DNA of 64,000 nt, from positions 682,001 through 746,000 of the forward strand of contig NZ_BMZQ01000001.1 in assembly GCF_014652875.1 (NCBI RefSeq), written 5' to 3'. Below, piece after piece: positions 7,786 to 16,756 of this stretch. How positions within the stretch are numbered: position 1 is the first letter of the stretch; every line of letters begins with the position of its first letter. Under the pieces are notes generated by a model that saw only the letters and a list, made by a program, of their open reading frames with translations, was not told the origin of the DNA and did not search any database. Position numbers and translations under genes: made by a program. The DNA is from Tianweitania populi (GTDB lineage: Bacteria; Pseudomonadota; Alphaproteobacteria; Rhizobiales; Rhizobiaceae).

Positions 7786-8760
7786 TCAGTCGGCGTATTG
7801 CCCGGCGGCCTCGATCACCGGCTTCCAGCGGGCGATCTCGCCTTCCAGCTTGGCCTTCAAGGCAGCAGGGGTGGCGTCGGCGGCCGGTGACGGGATGGTG
7901 CCCAGCTCGGCGAAGCGATCGATGACGTTCTTGTCTGCCAAGGCAACCTGCAGCGACTTTGACAAGCGGTCGACCACATCGGCCGGCGTGCCCTTGGGCG
8001 CATAAAGGCCGTGCCAGATGGAGACGTCGAAGTTGTTCAAACCGCCTTCCGCTGCGGTTGGAACGTCGGGCAGAACCTTGAGGCGCTCCGGGGTGGTGAC
8101 GGCGTAGGCTTTGATCGTGCCGCCCTGGATCTGCTTGGTTGTGTTGGTGGTCTGGTCGCACATGATGTCGACTTGGCCGCCCAGCAGATCGGTCATGGCC
8201 GGGCCGGTGCCCTTGTAGGGGACCGTGACGAGCGAGGTGTCGATGGCGCTCATGAACATCATGCCGCAGAGATGCGAGGCCGCGCCGATGCCGGCATTGG
8301 CGACCGTGACGGTGTCCTTGTTGGCCTTGGCGTATTCCACCAGGCTCTTAAGATCGGTCGGCTCGAGGTCCTTGCGGGCAACAAGCGTCATGGGAACTTC
8401 GGTCACCAAGCCTATGTAATCAAACGCATTCAGCGTGTCATAGGACAGCTTGCGATAGAGCGTGGCGCTGGTTGCCATGCCGATATGGTGCAGCAGAAGC
8501 GTGTAGCCGTCCGGGTCCGCATCGGCCACGCGACCGGCGCCAAGGGTGCCGCCGGCACCGCCGACATTCTCGACGATGACCTGCTGGCCGAGGTCTTTCG
8601 ACATGGCTTCGGCGACCAGGCGGGTCACCGTATCGGTCGGGCCGCCGGCCGCGAAAGGCACGACGACGGTGATGTTGCGGTCGGGGAAGGTCTGCGCTTG
8701 GACGCTCGCAACAGCGGCGAAAGACAGACCTGCGGCGAGAACTGCCACCAGTTTTTTCAC
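7786..8760 (-). CDS. tctC: Tripartite tricarboxylate transporter substrate-binding protein TctC (Bug family)
   Basis: 324-residue periplasmic binding protein. The GTG start at 8760 has a near-perfect GGGAGGAA ribosome site. A signal peptide follows (KKLVAVLAAGLSFAAVASV, cut after AQA or nearby). The mature start FPDRNITVVVPFAAGGPTDT is the Bug/TctC family signature, and GAGGTLGAGRVADADPDGYT is the second conserved block. It is the first gene of tctC-tctB-tctA, so it probably sets expression of the whole transporter. The ligand is unknown. Confidence 0.95.
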   Translation of the reverse strand: MKKLVAVLAAGLSFAAVASVQAQTFPDRNITVVVPFAAGGPTDTVTRLVAEAMSKDLGQQVIVENVGGAGGTLGAGRVADADPDGYTLLLHHIGMATSATLYRKLSYDTLNAFDYIGLVTEVPMTLVARKDLEPTDLKSLVEYAKANKDTVTVANAGIGAASHLCGMMFMSAIDTSLVTVPYKGTGPAMTDLLGGQVDIMCDQTTNTTKQIQGGTIKAYAVTTPERLKVLPDVPTAAEGGLNNFDVSIWHGLYAPKGTPADVVDRLSKSLQVALADKNVIDRFAELGTIPSPAADATPAALKAKLEGEIARWKPVIEAAGQYAD

Positions 8761-8764
8761 GAAG

Positions 8765-8806
8765 TTCCTCCCGGTTTTACGGACGGTTCTTCCGATTTCC
8801 TCCCGG
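8765..8806 (-). repeat. Two direct copies of CCGGGAGGAA upstream of tctC
   Basis: On the minus strand CCGGGAGGAA occurs at 8806-8797 and again at 8774-8765, 32 bases apart. The proximal copy is the tctC ribosome site. The distal copy has no start codon at a useful distance. It may be a chance duplication, a standby ribosome site or part of an operator. Confidence 0.4.
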
Positions 8807-8843
8807 AATCCCCGCGCAATTTCCGTAATCGTTCCCTTTTTTT

Positions 8844-8879
8844 CCGCTTTTCGCAACCGGTTCCGGTCGTGAAAAGCGG
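8844..8879. repeat. Palindromic hairpin element in the tctC upstream gap
   Basis: Perfect 9-base arms CCGCTTTTC (8844-8852) and GAAAAGCGG (8871-8879) enclose 18 bases that contain ACCGGT. The T-run lies before, not after, the hairpin on the plus strand, so it is not a normal intrinsic terminator for either neighbour. It could be a dispersed palindromic repeat or an operator for tctC. Confidence 0.45.
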
Positions 8880-8938
8880 TTCAAGCGGTCCGAAGGAGGA
8901 TCTTTCCCGTTATCAATTGGTCGTAGACGACGACGCTT

Positions 8939-10117
8939 CTACTGACCCAGCACCACGTTGAAGACCTCGAATGGGGTGGTGACCACGATCGAGGCGGCGG
9001 AGGCGACGGTCTGGCCGAGCGCTGAGCCGAAGGTCTCGACCCGGCCTGCCGGGTTGCCGGCATTGTCGCCACGCATGCTGCCGTCGGAACGGAGCTGTTC
9101 GCCGAGCATCTGGATCAGCAGCGGATTGTCGGCGAACTTGGCGTGGTTCAATCGATCGGCCGAATGCACTTCTGTGAGGTCGGCAACGGTAACGCCGAGC
9201 TTGGCAAGCGCAGCATCGTCATCATAGCCACCGACACGCGGACGGTTGCCGGCGATGAGGCCGGAGATACGAAGCGCATTATCGTCGCGCGACAGCAGCA
9301 GCAGGAACGGCTTCTTCGGCGTGCCGTAGCGGCGCATCTGCGAGCGGAAAACGTCGATGTCGATATCGGGCGAGGCGAGGATGACGTCGCCGAGCTTGCC
9401 GTTGAGGGTGCCGTCATTGGTGATGGCGAGCTGGCGAAGCGCTTCCATCGTCAGCCAGGTGCCCATGGAATGGGCGATGATGTCGATGCGGCTGGCACCG
9501 GAGTCCGCCAGAACGCGCAGGGTTTGCTCCAGGCTGTCGCGGGCAACCGTCGCGCTGTTGCTGTCATAGACATAATCGAGCGTGCGGCCGGCGGATGCCC
9601 AAGTGAAGAGCACCGGCGTACCGGGATATTTAGCGTCGTGAACGATTTGCGTGGTGCGATAAACCGCTTCGTCGAAACTTGTATTGTAGCCGTGGATGAA
9701 GACGAGGGCACGACCGCCCTTCTTCTTGATGTCGGCATCAAGGTCGCGGCGGAAGGGTTCATCCTCCTTGTAAAGCGCGATCTGGGTGGGCGTGAAGAAG
9801 CGTGCCGGATCCGGCTTGTTGTTGCGGGAACGCTCAATCATGCCAACCTGATGCACGGCCGGAACCGTTACGTCGATGCGCGCGAAGCTCACTCCATCTT
9901 CGGCCCGGGATCCGCTGTAGACATAGGCGGGATCATCGGACTTGGCGCGGGTAGTCGCGATGAAGATATCATGATCCGCTTCCACCTTGGGGTTCGATGC
10001 GGCATCGGCGACCGGCACCAGAGGAAACGCGCTTCGTCCGGCACAGGCGCCGAGCGTCAGGCTAAGCAAAGTTACTATACACAGCCGTGTCAGGGAGGCG
10101 GTGGTGGGCATGGTCAT
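8939..10117 (-). CDS. Lipoprotein alpha/beta hydrolase of the DUF900 family
   Basis: 392 residues. A lipoprotein signal peptide ends in LTLGAC, placing the protein in the envelope. The hydrolase domain (about residues 55-310) has the oxyanion-region motif ALVFIHGYNTSFDEA and the nucleophile elbow IIAHSMGTW, both typical of DUF900 serine hydrolases. The C-terminal 80 residues show no recognisable domain. The gene starts two bases after the trkH stop, so the two are probably cotranscribed. The substrate is unknown. Confidence 0.85.
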   Translation of the reverse strand: MTMPTTASLTRLCIVTLLSLTLGACAGRSAFPLVPVADAASNPKVEADHDIFIATTRAKSDDPAYVYSGSRAEDGVSFARIDVTVPAVHQVGMIERSRNNKPDPARFFTPTQIALYKEDEPFRRDLDADIKKKGGRALVFIHGYNTSFDEAVYRTTQIVHDAKYPGTPVLFTWASAGRTLDYVYDSNSATVARDSLEQTLRVLADSGASRIDIIAHSMGTWLTMEALRQLAITNDGTLNGKLGDVILASPDIDIDVFRSQMRRYGTPKKPFLLLLSRDDNALRISGLIAGNRPRVGGYDDDAALAKLGVTVADLTEVHSADRLNHAKFADNPLLIQMLGEQLRSDGSMRGDNAGNPAGRVETFGSALGQTVASAASIVVTTPFEVFNVVLGQ

Positions 10118-10119
10118 TG

Positions 10120-11577
10120 TCAGCGTCCCCAGAAGCCCGGCGTAAAGATCACCAGCACGGCCAGAATTTCCAATCGCCCAAGCAGCATGGCGAAGCACAG
10201 CACCCATTTGGCAGAATCGGGCACGCCCGAATAGTTGCCGGCAGGGCCGATGGCCTCGCCGAGACCCGGACCGACATTGGTCAGCGAGCCCAGCGCACCG
10301 CTCAGCGAAGTCATGAGATCGAGGCCAGTAGCCGCAAGCAGGATGGTCGTAATCAGCCAGATCATCATGAAGGCGGAGATGAACAGCACGACGGCGCGCT
10401 GCATGGCCTCCTCGACGGGCCGGTCGCCGTACCGAACGGGAAGAACCATGTTCGGATAGATCAGGCGCTTCAAGCCGTTCACGAGCAGCTCATACAGGAT
10501 CAGGAAGCGATAGGCTTTGATGCCGCCGGCAGTCGAGCCCGAGCAGCCGCCGAGAAAGGTGGCGATAAAGGCGCAGGCAACGGCGAACGGCCCCCATTGC
10601 GAATAATCCACCGACGCAAAGCCGGTGGTCGTGATGATCGACACGAAGTTGAAGGTGGCGTGGGTAATGGCCGCGCCGAAGGGCATGCCGGTCGATACCC
10701 GCAGATAGATGGCGACGGCCAGCGCGAACACGATCGTATAACCGGCAAACACGCGGATCTGCGGATCGCCGAGCGCTTCTGTCCGCCCGCGCACGGCAAA
10801 CAGGATGAGGATCGACGAAGGAAGCGCGCCGATGAACATGAAGACGATGGCCGTCCAAAGGATCGTGTAGTTTTCGGCATACATGCCGAAGGACACGTCA
10901 TGGGTCGAAAGCCCGGCTGTCGAGATTGTCGTCATGGCATGGTTCAGCGCATCGAAGCTGCCCATTCCGCCAGCGGCATAGGCGAAGGCGCAGGCAAGCG
11001 TCAGCCCGATATAGATCGCCAGCAGCGTGAAGGTGAAGGTCGCCAGCCGCTCGAAGGGCCGGTCCTCGATGTCTGTCGACTCGATGCGGAAATAGGTGAT
11101 GCCGCCGATATTGAGGAAGGGAAGGAGAAACAGGCCGAGCGCGATGACGCCGAGGCCGCCCATCCATTGCAGGAGCGATCGCCACAGGAGAATGCCGGGA
11201 GGGGCTTCGTCCAAACCGTTGATGACGGTGCCGCCTGTCGTGGTGATGCCGGACACGGCTTCATACACGGCGTCCGACAAGCTGAGTTCGAGCGACGACA
11301 TCATGAACGGCACGACGCCGGCCGCAGCCATGGTGAACCACAGCAGATTGACGAGCAGGAAGCCAAAGCGCGGCGACACGATCGGCGGGCGGGCACGGGT
11401 GGCCAGCGCCACGCCCATGGATAGACCGCCTGTAAAGAAGGCCGAGAAAACGAAGACCTTCCAGTCTTCGTGACCATAATAAAGATCGACCGCCGCCGGC
11501 AGCAGCATCGCCCCGGATAGATACATTCCGAAGATACCGGCAACGTGGAGGGCAGCGCGGACGGCGAGGCTTTGCAA
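10120..11577 (-). CDS. trkH: Trk-type potassium uptake membrane subunit TrkH
   Basis: 485 residues and about ten or more membrane helices, with the four selectivity-filter repeats of the Trk/Ktr superfamily visible as EAVSGITTTGGTV, HAMTTISTAGLST, SIITTTGFASVDY and GALGSLTNVGPGL. It imports K+ in complex with the cytoplasmic NAD-binding subunit TrkA, which is not in this window. It is the first gene of a two-gene unit with the lipoprotein hydrolase. Confidence 0.94.
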   Translation of the reverse strand: MQSLAVRAALHVAGIFGMYLSGAMLLPAAVDLYYGHEDWKVFVFSAFFTGGLSMGVALATRARPPIVSPRFGFLLVNLLWFTMAAAGVVPFMMSSLELSLSDAVYEAVSGITTTGGTVINGLDEAPPGILLWRSLLQWMGGLGVIALGLFLLPFLNIGGITYFRIESTDIEDRPFERLATFTFTLLAIYIGLTLACAFAYAAGGMGSFDALNHAMTTISTAGLSTHDVSFGMYAENYTILWTAIVFMFIGALPSSILILFAVRGRTEALGDPQIRVFAGYTIVFALAVAIYLRVSTGMPFGAAITHATFNFVSIITTTGFASVDYSQWGPFAVACAFIATFLGGCSGSTAGGIKAYRFLILYELLVNGLKRLIYPNMVLPVRYGDRPVEEAMQRAVVLFISAFMMIWLITTILLAATGLDLMTSLSGALGSLTNVGPGLGEAIGPAGNYSGVPDSAKWVLCFAMLLGRLEILAVLVIFTPGFWGR

Positions 11578-11676
11578 TCACATGTCCTAGTGGCGGCGCG
11601 AGCCTGGAAAGGGCGAGTGGCGAGAACCCCTCGAATATGCAATAGCGGCCTCCTCGTCCACAGCCGGGTTGCCGTC

Positions 11677-12951
11677 ATGTCCTCGCAAGAAGCCTCTACC
11701 GCCTTTGTTGACCACGTGGCGGAGGCTGCACACGCCATTCGCGAGATCTTTCCCGAAACACCGTTGCAGGAAAACGACTATCTCTCGCGCAAATACGGGG
11801 CGCGCATCTTCCTCAAGCGTGAGGACCTGTCGCCGGTGCGGTCCTACAAGATTCGCGGCGCGCACAACTTCATGCGCCGGTCGCTGCAAGCGGCGCCGGA
11901 CACCAGGAGCTTTGTTTGTGCTTCGGCCGGTAATCACGCGCAGGGCTTGGCATTCGTATGCCGCCATTTCGACAAGCAGGGCGTGATCTTCATGCCCGTG
12001 ACGACACCGCAGCAGAAGATCGACAAGACAAGGCTGTTCGGCGGCTCCAATGTCGAGATCAAGCTGGTGGGCGACTTCTTCGACGATTGCTATCGCGCGG
12101 CCATCGCTTTTGCTTCCGAAACAGGCGCCGTGCTGGTGCCGCCCTTCGATCATCCCGACATCATCGAGGGGCAGGCGACCGTTGCGCTGGAGATCGCGGC
12201 GCAACTGCCGGAGGACGTGACGGTCGATCGCATGATCATTCCGGTTGGCGGTGGTGGTCTGGCGGCTGGGGCTTCGCACTATCTCGGCGATCTCGACTGG
12301 AAGACGAATTTCACCTTTGTCGAGCCGGTTGGCGCGCCCAGCCTGCGCACGAGCCTTGCTACCGGAAAACGTGAAAGACTGCCGCGCGTCGACAGCTTCG
12401 TCGATGGTGCGGCGGTGGCTGAAATCGGCGCAGCGCCGTTCGAGCAACTCAGCAAGTTTTCCGCCGATGATGTTCGTTTGATTCCGGAAAACCGCGTTTG
12501 CGCAACCATCGTCGAGATGCTGAACGTGGAGGGCGTGGTACTGGAACCGGCCGGCGCGCTGTCGATCGACGCGCTGAAGGATCTTGCACCGGAAGATCGT
12601 GAAGGAAAGGTGATCGTCGCCATCGTGTCGGGCGGCAACTTCGATTTCGAACGGCTGCCGGACGTCAAGGAGCGTGCGCTGCGCTTCGAAGGCTTGAAGA
12701 AGTATTATGTCATCCGCTTCCCGCAGCGGCCGGGCGCCTTGCGCGGCTTCCTCGATCTGCTCGGGCCGGAAGACGACGTTGCGCGCTTCGAATATCTGAA
12801 GAAGTCGGCACGCAATTTCGGCTCCGTTCTGATCGGCATCGAGACCATCAGGCCCGAGAACTTCATGCGGCTGGAAGTGAACATGGATGCCGCCGGCTTC
12901 CAGTACCAGAACATCACCGACAACGATGCGCTGGCAAGCCTCATCATCTGA
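11677..12951 (+). CDS. ilvA: Threonine ammonia-lyase (biosynthetic, short form)
   Basis: Deaminates threonine to 2-oxobutanoate, the first step toward isoleucine. The PLP-binding lysine is K58 in VRSYKIRGAHNF, and the glycine loop that binds phosphate is VGGGGLAAG. From the ATG at 11677 it has 424 residues. After the catalytic domain comes one C-terminal regulatory ACT-like domain starting near residue 335 (YYVIRFPQRPGALRGFLDLL), as in the compact IlvA of Corynebacterium rather than the longer E. coli form with two such domains. It points away from trkH. Confidence 0.93.
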   Translation: MSSQEASTAFVDHVAEAAHAIREIFPETPLQENDYLSRKYGARIFLKREDLSPVRSYKIRGAHNFMRRSLQAAPDTRSFVCASAGNHAQGLAFVCRHFDKQGVIFMPVTTPQQKIDKTRLFGGSNVEIKLVGDFFDDCYRAAIAFASETGAVLVPPFDHPDIIEGQATVALEIAAQLPEDVTVDRMIIPVGGGGLAAGASHYLGDLDWKTNFTFVEPVGAPSLRTSLATGKRERLPRVDSFVDGAAVAEIGAAPFEQLSKFSADDVRLIPENRVCATIVEMLNVEGVVLEPAGALSIDALKDLAPEDREGKVIVAIVSGGNFDFERLPDVKERALRFEGLKKYYVIRFPQRPGALRGFLDLLGPEDDVARFEYLKKSARNFGSVLIGIETIRPENFMRLEVNMDAAGFQYQNITDNDALASLII

Positions 12952-13216
12952 GGCAAGGCAGACCGGACAATGAAGTCTTGCGTTTGCGGCTGAACAGGCC
13001 CATATGCAGGGCGTAGGCGCATGGGCTGGCATTGACCGGCTTTCTCGATCTGAGACTGGTTGCGTCATCCTGCCTGATCCGGGCTGTTCCGGTGAGGGTT
13101 GAGCGTTCCCCTCGAGGGAACACGACAGCGCAACCGAGTGGAGCTCAAGGCTCCGCCGCCACGTCGTTCACATCATTTATTTTGTCGCGGGGCTGCGCCC
13201 GCCGGCACATCGCGGC
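12952..13216 (+). other. Gene-free gap with two hairpins, structured leader of the helicase gene
   Basis: I see no gene here. Hairpin one runs 13097-13135: outer arms GGTTG/CAACC and inner arms GTTCCC (13105-13110) and GGGAAC (13116-13121) around CTCGA. Hairpin two runs 13140-13154 (GGAGC, TCAAG loop, GCTCC). Neither is followed by a T-run. They may end ilvA transcription or form a folded 5' leader of the helicase mRNA, as is common for DEAD-box genes that control themselves. Confidence 0.5.
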
Positions 13217-14638
13217 ATGTTGACCGCGCGAAAGATTAGTTTGTCCTATACTCCTGTTTCCACACCGACCATTTCTACCCCGACCATGGCCGATCTCGGC
13301 ATCACCGGTGCTCTGCTTCAGTCCACGGCCAAGGCCGGTTTCGTCAATCCGAAGCCGATCCAGGTTGCCGCCATCCCGCCGCATCTGGAAGGCCGCGACA
13401 TCATTGCCATCGCCCAGACCGGTTCCGGCAAGACGGCCGCCTTCACCTTGCCGATCCTCACCAAGATCATGGCACTGGGCGCCAAGCGCATCCCCAAGAC
13501 CGCGCATGCGTTGATCCTTGCGCCGACCCGCGAATTGGCGGTGCAGATCGAAGAAACCATCAAGGCCGTCACCAAGGGTATGCACATCTCGACGGCGCTG
13601 GTTCTGGGCGGTGTTTCCCGCTTCAGCCAGGTCAAGAAGCTGCAGCCGGGCGTCGATGTTCTGATCGCCACGCCTGGCCGTCTGGTCGACCTCGTTCGCG
13701 AAGGCGACGTGAAGCTTGCGGAAACGCGCTGGCTCGTGCTCGACGAAGCCGACCGTATGCTCGACATGGGCTTCATCAACGATGTGAAGAAGCTCGCCCG
13801 CGCCACGCATCCGAAGCGCCAGACGGCGCTTTATTCCGCGACCATGCCGCAGGAAATCGCTTCGCTGGCCGATACGCTGTTGAACGATCCCATCCGCGTC
13901 GAAGTCGCGCCGCAGGGCACCACCGCCAAGGAGATCGTGCAGAGCGTGCATATCGTGCCGCTGAAGCAGAAGCGCGTGTTCCTGTCGAAGCTGCTGGCCG
14001 ATGAAGCCATGAAGCAGGTGATCGTGTTCTCGCGCACCAAGCATGGTGCGGATCGCGTCACCCGCGATCTCGAGCGCGATGGGTTTAACGCGGCCGTAAT
14101 CCACGGCAACAAGTCGCAGAATGCGCGCCAGAAGGCGCTCAACGGGTTCCGCGATGGCTCCGTGCGCATCCTCGTTGCCACCGATATTGCGGCGCGCGGC
14201 ATCGACGTGCCGGGCATCAGCCATGTCGTCAACTTCGACCTGCCGGATGAGGCGGAAAGCTATGTGCACCGCATCGGCCGTACCGGTCGTAACGGCGCCG
14301 ATGGCGTGGCAATCACGCTGTGCGATCCAGCCGAAGCCGCCAAGCTGCGCGCCGTGGAAAAGGTCACCCGCACCAAGCTGACGATCGCCAGCGATCTGTC
14401 GGGCGGCGTGGATCTCGATGCTCAGGCAGCCATGCCGCAGCCGGCGCGCAACCAGCGTCCGAACAATCGTCCGCAGCCAAATCGCGGTGGCCATCGCGGT
14501 GGCGGCAAGCCGCAGGGCGAGCATGGCGGTGAGCGTTCGGGCCAGGCAAAGCCCGCGCGCAAGCCGGAGGGCGACAAGCCGTTCCGCGCCAAGCGCCGCA
14601 CCTTCGGCAATCGCAAGCCTGCGTCGCGCGCGGCCTGA
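13217..14638 (+). CDS. DEAD-box RNA helicase, RhlE-like (first of two in the window)
   Basis: ATP-dependent RNA unwinding, likely in ribosome assembly or mRNA decay at low temperature. Motifs in order: Q-motif region NPKPIQVAAIP, motif I AQTGSGKT, Ia PTRELA, motif II DEAD in VLDEADRMLDMGF, motif III SAT, then VIVFSRTKHGAD, ATDIAARGIDV and HRIGRTGRNG. A basic Gly/Arg/Pro-rich tail (residues 405-473) likely binds RNA. The start is uncertain: no good ribosome site precedes the ATG at 13217, and the first 23 residues are Ser/Thr-rich. The ATG at 13286 or a TTG at 13241 are alternatives. Confidence 0.9.
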   Translation: MLTARKISLSYTPVSTPTISTPTMADLGITGALLQSTAKAGFVNPKPIQVAAIPPHLEGRDIIAIAQTGSGKTAAFTLPILTKIMALGAKRIPKTAHALILAPTRELAVQIEETIKAVTKGMHISTALVLGGVSRFSQVKKLQPGVDVLIATPGRLVDLVREGDVKLAETRWLVLDEADRMLDMGFINDVKKLARATHPKRQTALYSATMPQEIASLADTLLNDPIRVEVAPQGTTAKEIVQSVHIVPLKQKRVFLSKLLADEAMKQVIVFSRTKHGADRVTRDLERDGFNAAVIHGNKSQNARQKALNGFRDGSVRILVATDIAARGIDVPGISHVVNFDLPDEAESYVHRIGRTGRNGADGVAITLCDPAEAAKLRAVEKVTRTKLTIASDLSGGVDLDAQAAMPQPARNQRPNNRPQPNRGGHRGGGKPQGEHGGERSGQAKPARKPEGDKPFRAKRRTFGNRKPASRAA

Positions 14639-14658
14639 TTGTCCAACTGATCGAATGG

Positions 14659-14697
14659 AAAAAAGGCGGAGCCTGGGAAACCAGCTCCGCCTTTTTC
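14659..14697. terminator. Bidirectional intrinsic terminator between helicase and SDR genes
   Basis: An A-run (14659-14664), a GC-rich stem GGCGGAGC / GCTCCGCC with an approximately 11-base loop, then TTTTT (14692-14696). Both strands end in a T-run, and the flanking genes converge on it. Confidence 0.9.
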
Positions 14698-14699
14698 TT

Positions 14700-15494
14700 T
14701 TAGCCCCAGCTGCGCTTGTTCCAGCCGCTGAGACGAAACAGCAGCTCGTGACGAAGCCCATGCGGCAGGATGCGCACGAGCTTCATCGGCCAGGCCAAAC
14801 GGCGGGGAAACACGACCTCGAAGCCGCCGGAGCGCAGGCCTGTTACCATGCGGGCGGCGGCTGCGTCGGTCTGCATCAGAGCCGGCATCGGAAACTTGTT
14901 CAGCCGCGTCATGGCAGTTTCCACGAAGCCCGGATTGATCATTTGGATGCGCACATTGATCTTGCGCAGATCGAAGCGCAGGGCCTCGGCAATCGTGTTC
15001 AGCGCCGACTTGGTGGAACCGTAGGCAGCAGTCGTCGGCAGGCCGAAATAGGCAGTGAGCGAGCCGACGATGGCGATCTGGCCTCGCTTGCGCGCCTTCA
15101 TCTTTTCCACCACGGGCGCCAAACAGCGCACCACGCCAAAGATGTTCACGTCATAAACGCGTTCGTACAAAGCCGGCTGCACGCGGCTTCCGGCAGCCGG
15201 CAGCGAGGTGCCGGCGTTGAGCACGGCAAGCGCGATGGGCCCAAGCTCGGCTTCGACCCGCTCGACGGTTGCGCGCGCGGCATCTTCATCCGTCACATCG
15301 AGTGGGAAGGCGACGATGCGGCCATTGCCGACATTTTCTTTGGTCAAGGTCTCGAGCTTATCGACGCTTCGGGCCGAAGCCGCCACCGTGTAGCCCTCGC
15401 GGGCAAGCGCCAAACACAGCGCATAGCCGATGCCGCCGCTGGCACCGGTAACCCATGCGACACCATCTTCCGGCGAAGCGCGAAACAAGGACAT
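14700..15494 (-). CDS. SDR family NAD(P)-dependent oxidoreductase
   Basis: 264 residues with AGGAGAA before the ATG at 15494. The Rossmann glycine motif is TGASGGIGYA, the structural motif is NAG, and the catalytic residues are S in VGSLTAYFG and YxxxK in YGSTKSALN. The C-terminal segment PRRLAWPMKLVRILPHGLR is basic and hydrophobic, as in SDRs that sit at the membrane. It acts on an unknown alcohol or ketone. Confidence 0.9.
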   Translation of the reverse strand: MSLFRASPEDGVAWVTGASGGIGYALCLALAREGYTVAASARSVDKLETLTKENVGNGRIVAFPLDVTDEDAARATVERVEAELGPIALAVLNAGTSLPAAGSRVQPALYERVYDVNIFGVVRCLAPVVEKMKARKRGQIAIVGSLTAYFGLPTTAAYGSTKSALNTIAEALRFDLRKINVRIQMINPGFVETAMTRLNKFPMPALMQTDAAAARMVTGLRSGGFEVVFPRRLAWPMKLVRILPHGLRHELLFRLSGWNKRSWG

Positions 15495-15721
15495 AACAAC
15501 ATTCTCCTGAACGGCTTTGCGTCTATCTGCTTCGGGCCCTGCGAGAAAGAGTTTCCACAATCAGCCGTGTGACGCGAACGGAAGCGGGTGAAAACCGTTT
15601 CGCTTCCATGCGGGCGTGGAACCTATTTCCTTGGGCGGGCTCCGCGATAAAACAACCGTTCTTGCAACCGGGCGCGCCGCTTCTTAAGCTCACCCAGAAA
15701 TCAGACATCAGTGAGGACAGC

Positions 15722-16756
15722 ATGGATCGCTCCGTACTCGACGCGATCGGCAACACGCCGCTCATTCGGCTCAAGCGCGCGTCGGAAGAAACCGGCTGCG
15801 AGATCTGCGGCAAGGCCGAGTTCATGAATCCAGGCCAGTCCGTGAAGGACCGCGCCGGGCTGTTCATCATCCGCGACGCGGAAGAAAAGGGTCTGCTGCA
15901 GCCGGGCGGGGTGATCGTGGAGGGCACGGCCGGAAATACCGGCATCGGCCTGACACTGGTTGCGAAAGCGTTGGGTTATCGAACGGTGATCGTGATCCCG
16001 GAAACGCAGAGCCAGGAAAAGAAGGATGTGCTGCGCATCCTCGGGGCCGAGCTGATCGAAGTGCCGGCGGTGCCCTACAAGGATCCCAACAACTACGTGA
16101 AGCTTTCCGGCCGTCTCGCCGAGCAGCTTGCGCGCACCGAACCGAACGGCGCGATCTGGGCCAACCAGTTCGACAATGTCGCGAATCGCGAAGGGCATAT
16201 CCGCACCACGGCCGAGGAAATCTGGCAGCAGACCGGCGGCAAGGTGGACGGATTTGCCTGCGCGGTCGGCAGCGGCGGCACGCTGGTGGGCGTTTCCATG
16301 GGCCTGAAAGCGCACAACCCCGCGATCAAGATCGGCCTGGCCGATCCGATGGGCGCGGCTCTGTACAGCTTCTACACCGAAGGCAAGTTTGCGTCCGAGG
16401 GCAGCTCGATCACCGAAGGCATCGGGCAGGGCCGCATCACCGCCAATCTGGAAGGTTTTGCGCCGGACTTCCCGTACCAGATTGAAGACAGCGAAGCGCT
16501 TCCGATCATCTTCGACCTGATCGAGGAAGAGGGCCTGTGTCTCGGCGGCTCGACTGGCATCAACATCGCCGGTGCGATCCGGCTGGCGCGCGATCTCGGC
16601 CCCGGCCATACGATCGTGACGGTGCTGTGCGATTACGGCTCGCGCTACCAGAACAAGCTGTTCAATCCCGACTTCCTGCGCTCCAAGAACCTGCCCATCC
16701 CCACCTGGATGGAGAAGAAGTCGGCAATCGACGTGCCCTTCGAGGCTGTCAGCTGA
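15722..16756 (+). CDS. cysK: Cysteine synthase A (O-acetylserine sulfhydrylase)
   Basis: Makes cysteine from O-acetylserine and sulfide. The ATG at 15722 gives 344 residues. The PLP lysine is K42 in NPGQSVKDRAG, the Asn loop is EGTAGNTGIGL, and the phosphate loop is VGSGGT. First gene of a four-gene run: its stop overlaps the alaX start by one base (TGATG). The frame remains open upstream, but MDRSVLDAIGNTPLIRL is the standard N-terminus. Confidence 0.93.
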   Translation: MDRSVLDAIGNTPLIRLKRASEETGCEICGKAEFMNPGQSVKDRAGLFIIRDAEEKGLLQPGGVIVEGTAGNTGIGLTLVAKALGYRTVIVIPETQSQEKKDVLRILGAELIEVPAVPYKDPNNYVKLSGRLAEQLARTEPNGAIWANQFDNVANREGHIRTTAEEIWQQTGGKVDGFACAVGSGGTLVGVSMGLKAHNPAIKIGLADPMGAALYSFYTEGKFASEGSSITEGIGQGRITANLEGFAPDFPYQIEDSEALPIIFDLIEEEGLCLGGSTGINIAGAIRLARDLGPGHTIVTVLCDYGSRYQNKLFNPDFLRSKNLPIPTWMEKKSAIDVPFEAVS

